Shown here piece after piece: positions 1-4,948 of a stretch of 6,066 nt of DNA (position 1 is the first letter of the stretch; every line of letters begins with the position of its first letter). The position numbers and the translations under genes were made by a program. The DNA lies in the NCBI GenBank assembly GCA_036795455.1, contig DAIRET010000171.1, forward strand, positions 1-6,066, in the 5' to 3' direction. The notes under the pieces were generated by a model that was not told the origin of the DNA, searched no databases, and worked only from the letters and a program-made list of their open reading frames with translations. This stretch comes from DAIRET01 sp036795455 (GTDB lineage: Bacteria > Bacteroidota > Ignavibacteria > Ignavibacteriales > Ignavibacteriaceae).

Positions 1-1007
1 CCGATATTAGGCTGCGGTCCTGCTTGAATCGAAGTACCGTTTTGTACTGTTATCCCCCACCAATTACCATAGATTTCATTTCTCGTAATTACCGGGGTAT
101 TGGTTGTGTTACCGTTCACATTAATTCCACTGCCTGAAACGTTTGCATCAGGGTTAATATTGTTGTTGTAAAACTTATTGTCATGAACGTAGCATGTAAT
201 GCTTCCGCCTGTAAGTGTTAAACCGAAACTGTTATTATAAACTTCGTTATATGCTATTTCGGAACTTGAAGAAGAACCGCTCAGAAGCGTTGAAATACTG
301 ATTCCGCCGGTTCTATGATAAATACTTCCATGGATTTTGTTATACCTGATTGTAGGAGAATTTGCTCCTTGTGTTCCTACGCTTATCTGGTTCATTGCAG
401 AAGTATTTTTTGTATTGTTGTCGAATAATTCATTCCATTCAATTAATGGGGACGAGCCGAGTGTCATTGTCATTCCGTATTCGTAACTTCTATGAATTAC
501 ATTGTTCTTAATAACAGGACTTGAACCGGAAAGCTGTACTCCCCTTCTACATTTGAAGAGGTAACTATTCTCAAGTGTCGGGTTTGCATCCACGCACCGG
601 AAGCCGTAATAAGCATACTCTATTATTGCAAAGCGTATTAAACAGAGACTATCGATGCTTGTATCATTGAATCTGAATCCTTGATAAGCACCGAGCGAAT
701 CTTGAGATGTTGCAGTAAAAAGTATTTGAAGATTTTGAGTACCTACTGCTCTAAATACACCGTTTACTTCGAATCCGGCAGAAGAGGCTGTAAATGTATA
801 GTTCGTACTTGGGTCAAGCTCCACCCTGTCATTTGCAGAAACCGTAATCAATCCGCTTATAGTGTAATTTGGAAAAACACCCTGTACAACGCCACTTGAA
901 TAAGCTACAAGAGAATCTTGATTCCATATTACTCCCGTATTCGGGGTTGAGTATTGTGCATAAGTAAATGCTGATAAAGCAAAAATAAAAGTAACAAGTT
1001 TTTTCAT
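1..1007 (-). CDS. Secreted right-handed parallel beta-helix protein, N-terminal part (3' end outside window)
   Basis: The frame is open from an ATG at 1007 down to the left edge, giving 335 codons and no stop; the C-terminus is missing. Residues 1-17 form a signal peptide (MKK, hydrophobic stretch, then TYA before Gln18), so the product is exported. Residues 20-130 look like a beta-rich lead-in. From about residue 141 the protein is built of degenerate coils with the pattern S-P-x-I-x-x-N-x-(I/F/V). The stacked position falls at residues 148 (Ser), 169, 192, 223, 254, 277 and 310 (all Asn), spaced 21-33 residues. Such asparagine ladders are typical of pectate-lyase-like or NosD-like parallel beta-helix folds. 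No catalytic residues can be assigned, so a surface adhesin or glycan-binding role is as likely as lyase activity. In FCB bacteria such proteins often end in a type IX secretion tail, which would lie outside the window. A GGAG at 1015-1018, 7 bases before the ATG, supports the start. The gene lies 20 bp downstream of the TPM gene, which suggests an operon. Confidence 0.88.
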   Translation of the reverse strand, partial: MKKLVTFIFALSAFTYAQYSTPNTGVIWNQDSLVAYSSGVVQGVFPNYTISGLITVSANDRVELDPSTNYTFTASSAGFEVNGVFRAVGTQNLQILFTATSQDSLGAYQGFRFNDTSIDSLCLIRFAIIEYAYYGFRCVDANPTLENSYLFKCRRGVQLSGSSPVIKNNVIHRSYEYGMTMTLGSSPLIEWNELFDNNTKNTSAMNQISVGTQGANSPTIRYNKIHGSIYHRTGGISISTLLSGSSSSSEIAYNEVYNNSFGLTLTGGSITCYVHDNKFYNNNINPDANVSGSGINVNGNTTNTPVITRNEIYGNWWGITVQNGTSIQAGPQPNI

Positions 1008-1014
1008 TGTTGAA

Positions 1015-1018
1015 CTCC
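1015..1018 (-). promoter_or_regulatory. Ribosome binding site of the beta-helix gene
   Basis: On the minus strand, GGAG sits 7 bases before the ATG at 1007, inside the 20-bp gap after the TPM stop codon. It fixes the start of the beta-helix gene, whose signal peptide begins exactly there. Confidence 0.65.
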
Positions 1019-1027
1019 GTTTTATTA

Positions 1028-1489
1028 TTATTCAGAAACTATTACATCATCGGCTATTTCGTTTACATCTCCCGGTTTAATAGGAAAATGACTGGCAAGA
1101 ATATTACCCATCTGTTCGAGAGAATTGATTATCCCTTTGCAATATTCCCCATTAACGAAGTAATTCTGCATATTGTTTTTAACTTCTTCCCATGTATTCT
1201 TATCTACTTTTTCATTGATTCCTTTATCTGCAAGTATATAAAACTCCCTATCTTCAAAAAGGATAAACAGGAGAATTCCTGTGCTATCCGCAGTTTTACA
1301 CATCCCGATCCTGTTGAATTCGGTTACGGCAAGATCAGAAATAGGTTTCTTCTTCTGCATCATCGGTCTTTTTCTCTTAATTGATACAACAAGCTCACCG
1401 GATGTTCTTTTTTCAACCTCTTTTATTTTACCGGAGATTGATTTCATATCGTTATCACTAAGGTATTTGTAAATAAAATTCTTTGCCAT
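1028..1489 (-). CDS. Cytosolic TPM-domain protein
   Basis: This 153-residue protein matches the TPM fold (TLP18.3/Psb32/MOLO-1 group). The first conserved block is TSGELVVSIKR (residues 29-39). The second is TGILLFILFEDREFYILADKGI (70-91), the strand pair followed by the 'D-x-G-I' turn. An amphipathic helical region follows (98-128, with the conserved-looking W100, Y110, F111). Related TPM proteins in the YgcG-type group carry an N-terminal signal peptide and a C-terminal membrane anchor. Here I see neither, so this is the short stand-alone cytosolic form. Proteins of this fold have been linked to photosystem repair in plants and to receptor regulation in animals, but the bacterial stand-alone form has no established reaction. 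The start ATG at 1489 has only a weak upstream AAAGAG as a possible ribosome site. The gene is followed after 20 bp by the beta-helix gene and is divergent from the secreted-protein gene at 1693. Cys64 and Cys117 are present, but their role is unknown. Confidence 0.85.
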   Translation of the reverse strand: MAKNFIYKYLSDNDMKSISGKIKEVEKRTSGELVVSIKRKRPMMQKKKPISDLAVTEFNRIGMCKTADSTGILLFILFEDREFYILADKGINEKVDKNTWEEVKNNMQNYFVNGEYCKGIINSLEQMGNILASHFPIKPGDVNEIADDVIVSE

Positions 1490-1505
1490 TACACTCTTTT
1501 TCCAG

Positions 1506-1536
1506 AATTAGTTTGATACTGCGGATAAAACTAATT
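1506..1536. repeat. 9-bp inverted repeat, possible operator or leader hairpin
   Basis: AATTAGTTT at 1506-1514 is perfectly mirrored by AAACTAATT at 1528-1536, with a 13-base gap. The repeat lies 17-47 bases upstream of the TPM start. Its distal arm overlaps the candidate -7 element, and the proposed transcription start falls within the gap. That geometry suits a repressor site better than a transcribed hairpin, but both are possible. An AT-rich 9-bp repeat could also arise by chance. Confidence 0.4.
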
Positions 1537-1557
1537 AACAACCGCCTATTATCCAAA
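1526..1557 (-). promoter_or_regulatory. Candidate Bacteroidota-type promoter for the TPM/beta-helix genes
   Basis: On the minus strand a TTTG (1554-1557) is followed after 20 bases by TAGTTTTA (1526-1533). The primary sigma factor consensus known for Bacteroidota is TTTG, 19-21 bases, then TAnnTTTG; the second element matches at all conserved positions except the last. Transcription would begin near 1520, leaving a leader of roughly 30 bases before the ATG at 1489. An alternative sigma70-like reading also fits: TTGTTA (1536-1541), 17 bases, then TATCAA (1513-1518). It scores four of six in each element. Neither has been tested, and whether this organism uses the Bacteroidota consensus is an inference. 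Confidence 0.4.
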
Positions 1558-1680
1558 TTGATAATTTTACCACCGGGGCAGAAAACAACATTTTTCATTC
1601 ATTTACAATATATACCGCTCATCCAAATGCATGAAACATTTTCTTTTGAATGCGTCTAAATCATAAAAACAAAACAACCG

Positions 1681-1686
1681 AAAGGA
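1681..1686 (+). promoter_or_regulatory. Ribosome binding site of the secreted-protein gene
   Basis: AAAGGA lies 6 bases before the ATG at 1693, a standard position. It supports this start, which also begins a clear signal peptide. Confidence 0.6.
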
Positions 1687-1692
1687 AACCAG

Positions 1693-2289
1693 ATGAAATT
1701 AAAATACGCTACTGTTTTTTTATTCGTAATCTTACCGGCATTATTATTATTCCCTCAGAGTATCGATAAAAAAGGAGTGGATAAAAGAATAAAAAACATC
1801 GAAGGAGATGTTCAAAAAATAACAATAACCACATCGGATGGAACAGTTGAAATAGAAGGGGAAGAAGCAGCTTACCTGTTCAAAAAACTTAAAAGAAAAT
1901 CAATCGATAAAAACATTGAGCTACATATAGAAGGCGTAGAAGATGATTCTGTTTCGGATGGAAAAAATACTTTATTAATCAAAAAGGATGGAGAAAGAAT
2001 TAAAATCAAAATGAACCCGGGCAAGTTTTTCATTGATTCGAGCGATTCCAAATCAAAAAAAGTTATTAAAGTATTAAAAGATGATGATACCGATGGAGTC
2101 AGCGTTACCGAAATAACAACTGAAAACGGAGAAGAAGTAGTTAAAAACTTTACCGGTTCCGAAGCCGAAGAGTACTTAAAGAATCTGATTGATAAACAGC
2201 AGTTATTTGAATTGGATTTGGAGATTGAAAAAGAGGGGAGCAATAAAAAGTTTATTATAAAAACAGAGAAGAAGAAAACAACAGAGTAA
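1693..2289 (+). CDS. Secreted charge-rich protein of unknown function with an internal duplication
   Basis: I do not recognise this 198-residue protein. It opens with a signal peptide (MKLK, then a hydrophobic stretch through about residue 20, ending near FPQS). There is no lipobox cysteine, so the mature protein is probably periplasmic or exported. The mature part is hydrophilic, rich in Lys, Glu and Asp, with alternating beta-strand patterns. Two segments resemble each other. Residues 40-107 run ITITTSDG, EGEEAAYLFKKL, IELHIE, then a Lys-rich strand. Residues 137-198 run VTEITTENG, TGSEAEEYLKNLID, LDLEIE, then FIIKTEKK. Each copy reads as strand, turn, short helix with E-A-(A/E)-Y-L, strand and closing strand, so the protein is probably two copies of a small alpha/beta module joined by an acidic linker (about 112-136, with a D-D-D). 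The gene is divergent from the TPM gene and convergent with the receptor gene, and is probably transcribed alone. Confidence 0.85.
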   Translation: MKLKYATVFLFVILPALLLFPQSIDKKGVDKRIKNIEGDVQKITITTSDGTVEIEGEEAAYLFKKLKRKSIDKNIELHIEGVEDDSVSDGKNTLLIKKDGERIKIKMNPGKFFIDSSDSKSKKVIKVLKDDDTDGVSVTEITTENGEEVVKNFTGSEAEEYLKNLIDKQQLFELDLEIEKEGSNKKFIIKTEKKKTTE

Positions 2290-2300
2290 ACATCTCTAAA

Positions 2301-2336
2301 AAAGGCTGTCTTAAAAGAGATTTTGAGGCAGCCTTT
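2301..2336. terminator. Bidirectional hairpin terminator between convergent genes
   Basis: The arms 2301-2316 and 2321-2336 pair along all 16 positions (two G-T wobbles when read as plus-strand RNA, becoming A-C mismatches on the minus strand) around a GAGA tetraloop at 2317-2320. It starts 12 bases after the plus-strand stop and ends 10 bases before the minus-strand stop, so it can serve both genes. Read on the minus strand, the outer arm runs into six consecutive U residues (2298-2303). Read on the plus strand, the tract is only UUU before CUCC. The U-tract is therefore better for the minus-strand receptor gene. Confidence 0.85.
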
Positions 2337-2345
2337 CTCCGCTGA

Positions 2346-4838
2346 TTAAAAATCCATTCCTTCCGTATCCGGTTTTCTTCTTTCGGATTCGTTCTGTTTC
2401 CCATTAGGCATTAACCTAAAAGTAAAACCGAGATAAGCTGTACGCGATTCCATTTTCCTGTAGCTGTCGATAAAGAACCCCTGTCCCATAGTTTCCGAGT
2501 TAAATTTCCGTGTATTGAATACATCGCTTACACGAAGCGTAACGGATAATCTTCCATCAAGAAAATCTTTTTTTATTGCTGCATCAAGAAAATAAACTTC
2601 TTTCAACCAGGCTTGTGCAGAAAGGATCGAACTTCCCATATGAAAAGATTGCTGCGACATTATAGTAGGTGAATTATAGTTGAAAGAAAGTTGAATCTGA
2701 ATTTCTTCCCATAGTGTCATTTGTGAATTGATTTTTGCTGTCCAGCTATTTTTATCAATACTGATGTTTGATAATCCGTTGTCATCAATTACTGTTTTGT
2801 AGAAAGAGAAATTTGCATTAAGTCTCCACCACTTAAGCAAAGGATGAACCGCAATAAGTTCTGCCCCGTAGTAATTCCCTTTGGCTATATTTGCGAATGT
2901 TGTATTCGTAACCCCGTTGTTATCGATATTACTGATTGTACTAATCAGGTCATCTGTTCTTCTATAAAAAACAGTTGTTGTTAACGATGTTTTATCAATT
3001 GTTTTATTATAACCCAACTCAAATGAATTAGTATACTGCGGTTGTAGTTTTGGATTACCGAAAAGTACATTCATACTATCTGTGTTATCAATAAAAGGGT
3101 TCAACTGTCTATTTGAAGGACGATCAACCCTTCTGCTGTAACTCAAACGGATTTCATCCAAATCCGAAACAACAAATCCGAAATGAAGCGTTGGATACAA
3201 GCTGAAATAATCATTCTTAAAATCTTCATTGCTGCCTTCAAGGCGTGCATCGGTTAAGACCTGTTCAATTCTTACACCCACCTGGTAGTTGAACCAATCA
3301 AATTTTTGCTGAAATATTCCGTAAGCAGCGTATATCTGCTCCTTGAGGTTGAAATAGTTTTTTGAAGAAGGAGACATGAACCAATCATTTAACGAGTAAT
3401 CGAACAAGAAATAATCATTTTTTGTTGTAAGGTTCTTGTATGTACCTTTAATGCCCGTTTCCAATCTTCCCTTTTCTCCTACCGGATGAATATAATCCGA
3501 CTGAAGTAATGCCATCTTGTTTGTATTCCTCGATTCATTTCTTTGCAATGATAATGGCAGAATAAGAGAATTCGGGTTATTTAGTAAATTGGTTTGAGTT
3601 ATATCTTCGGTTCTACTCATCGCATTATCCGAGTACATTGCATCGGCAGTTAGTTCCTGAAATTTATTGCCGAAAGTTTTCCTGTAGCTTAAAAAATAGT
3701 TGTAAGAATCTACATTCCTATCAGCCGAGTTTTCTCTTGTATAATACTTTGAAAGAGAATCAATCGGAGCAAAGGTTTTGCTTTCAAGCAAACCGGAATT
3801 AGTCATTCCCATATTTCTAAACTGGAAACTGAAACTAATCGTATTTAAATCATCAATAAAATAGTCGATGCCCCCGGTAGCATTGTGCATCCTGTTTTTA
3901 TTAAACAGGTTTTGGTCTTGATCTAAAAGGGAAAGATTATTCCCGGTAATGCTGTTTCGTAAAGAACTGCTTGTAACTTCAAAGTTATTGAACCTTGTAT
4001 CGTAATTTATAAAAAGATTAAAATGCTCATATTTGTAGTTAAGGTTAAGCGATGTATTATATTTATCGCGGGTACCTGCATTCATAGATAGAAAACCATT
4101 TAACCCAAGGTTGGATTTTTTCTTCAAGACAATGTTTATTATTCCGGCAGTCCCTTCCGGGTCATACTTTGCCGAAGGATTCGTTACAAGTTCGATTCTT
4201 TCGATTGAACTTGCTGGTATTTGAGTCAGTACATCGGAACTGCTAATTCCTGCAAGACCTGAAGGCTTTCCGTCAACAAGAAATGTAATGTTCGGGTTAC
4301 CGCGTAAACTAACTCCACCGTCTGCATCCACTGCAACGGATGGAATATTTTGCATTACATCAAGTGCAGTTCCTCCAACGCTTGTTAAATCCCTCTCTAC
4401 ATTAATTACCTTTTTATCGAGGTTATAAGTAAGCATTTCTTTTTCGGAAGAAACGACTACTTCGCCTATCATCACTGCGGTAGGGTTAAGAGAAATCACC
4501 CCGAGGTCTTTCTCGGGTGATTGAGGATTGACCATTATATCACCGATGATTTTATTTTCATAGCCGATGTAGGAGACTTTCATATAGTATTTGCCTTGCA
4601 TTACATTTTCAAGCCTGAATTCTCCTTTCGGGTCGGTAATAGTTCCAGTAACCATAACCGAATCTCTGACTCTGAAGAGAACAAGATTTGCGTATTCAAT
4701 CGGCAAATTGGTTCTGCTGTCGATAGTCTTCCCGGATATTTTTCCGCTAAAATTAGGATTCATTTGTCCTGAATTTTTAAGGCTTTGTGCAAATAATGTA
4801 CTCCCTCCGAGGAGGAAAAATAGGATGATTTTTTTCAT
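2346..4838 (-). CDS. TonB-dependent-receptor-like outer-membrane beta-barrel protein
   Basis: This complete 830-residue protein has a signal peptide (1-17, cleaved after LFA before Gln18). Next comes a carboxypeptidase-regulatory-like beta-sandwich at about 31-115 (ISGKTIDSRTNLPIEYANL, then DPKGEFRLENV and SYIGYE). A plug follows at about 125-240, with VSLRGNPNITFLVDGKPSG and IERIELVTNPSAKYDPEGTAGIINIVLKK as its signature blocks. The rest, to about 810, is a barrel with alternating strands, including the block YSRRVDRP...GNPKLQPQY...ELGY (567-610) and the last strand AYLGFTFRL. This order is that of the Bacteroidota outer-membrane barrel family related to TonB-dependent receptors. No classical TonB box is obvious; GEVVVSSEKE (125-134) sits where one would be. 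The ligand is unknown: no SusD or metal/siderophore gene is nearby. A 20-residue charged tail follows the barrel. The start at 4838 has no good Shine-Dalgarno sequence, but the signal peptide begins there. A paralogous receptor lies immediately upstream. Confidence 0.92.
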   Translation of the reverse strand: MKKIILFFLLGGSTLFAQSLKNSGQMNPNFSGKISGKTIDSRTNLPIEYANLVLFRVRDSVMVTGTITDPKGEFRLENVMQGKYYMKVSYIGYENKIIGDIMVNPQSPEKDLGVISLNPTAVMIGEVVVSSEKEMLTYNLDKKVINVERDLTSVGGTALDVMQNIPSVAVDADGGVSLRGNPNITFLVDGKPSGLAGISSSDVLTQIPASSIERIELVTNPSAKYDPEGTAGIINIVLKKKSNLGLNGFLSMNAGTRDKYNTSLNLNYKYEHFNLFINYDTRFNNFEVTSSSLRNSITGNNLSLLDQDQNLFNKNRMHNATGGIDYFIDDLNTISFSFQFRNMGMTNSGLLESKTFAPIDSLSKYYTRENSADRNVDSYNYFLSYRKTFGNKFQELTADAMYSDNAMSRTEDITQTNLLNNPNSLILPLSLQRNESRNTNKMALLQSDYIHPVGEKGRLETGIKGTYKNLTTKNDYFLFDYSLNDWFMSPSSKNYFNLKEQIYAAYGIFQQKFDWFNYQVGVRIEQVLTDARLEGSNEDFKNDYFSLYPTLHFGFVVSDLDEIRLSYSRRVDRPSNRQLNPFIDNTDSMNVLFGNPKLQPQYTNSFELGYNKTIDKTSLTTTVFYRRTDDLISTISNIDNNGVTNTTFANIAKGNYYGAELIAVHPLLKWWRLNANFSFYKTVIDDNGLSNISIDKNSWTAKINSQMTLWEEIQIQLSFNYNSPTIMSQQSFHMGSSILSAQAWLKEVYFLDAAIKKDFLDGRLSVTLRVSDVFNTRKFNSETMGQGFFIDSYRKMESRTAYLGFTFRLMPNGKQNESERRKPDTEGMDF

Positions 4839-4948
4839 TGGTTATAAAAGTCATTCCCTCTCGTTGGAATTAAATTTGTTTTCTTCACACTTATTCAATC
4901 GATTAGATGCCGGTAACACTAAATATCAATATCATAAAAAATCTTATA
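4839..4948. other. Spacer between the two receptor genes
   Basis: This 110-bp AT-rich gap separates the stop of the upstream receptor from the start of the 830-residue one. It contains a sigma70-like candidate promoter and an 8-bp palindrome AATCGATT at 4897-4904 touching its -35 element. I see no convincing terminator hairpin, so read-through from the upstream gene is possible. A GAGGGA near 4855-4860 is too far from the start to act as an ordinary ribosome site. Confidence 0.55.
4869..4898 (-). promoter_or_regulatory. Candidate sigma70-like promoter for the 830-residue receptor
   Basis: On the minus strand TTGAAT (4893-4898, four of six consensus bases) is followed after 18 bases by TTTAAT (4869-4874, five of six). 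Transcription would start near 4862, giving a leader of about 24 bases before the ATG at 4838. In AT-rich DNA such matches are common, so this is only a candidate. No Bacteroidota-type TTTG / TAnnTTTG pair was found in this gap. Confidence 0.3.

Larger units (their letters stand above)
1490..1692. other. Divergent intergenic region
   Basis: This 203-bp AT-rich spacer separates the minus-strand TPM gene from the plus-strand secreted-protein gene and must hold promoters for both. For the minus strand a Bacteroidota-type promoter and a 9-bp inverted repeat can be seen (separate entries). For the plus strand I found no pair of elements good enough to call. An AT-rich patch around 1601-1614, including TACAAT, could supply a -10 element but has no matching -35. 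No open reading frame or RNA gene is apparent. Confidence 0.7.

Noticed and set aside
681..899. 72-codon open frame on the plus strand
   Set aside because: It lies wholly inside the minus-strand beta-helix gene, has no ribosome site, and its cysteine- and arginine-rich translation looks like an antisense shadow.
1007..1384. 125-codon plus-strand frame opposite the TPM gene
   Set aside because: The minus-strand frame here has clear TPM motifs; the plus-strand translation is a Phe/Ile-rich shadow of it.
1281..1472. 63-codon plus-strand frame opposite the TPM gene
   Set aside because: Hydrophobic antisense shadow of the TPM coding sequence, with no supporting start signals.
1644..1676. TTTTG followed by A-rich sequence as a plus-strand Bacteroidota-type promoter
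   Set aside because: No TAnnTTTG-like element occurs 19-21 bases downstream; the sequence there is A-rich leader.
1872..2243. 123-codon minus-strand frame
   Set aside because: Ser/Phe-rich antisense shadow of the Lys/Glu-rich secreted-protein gene; no signal peptide or ribosome site.
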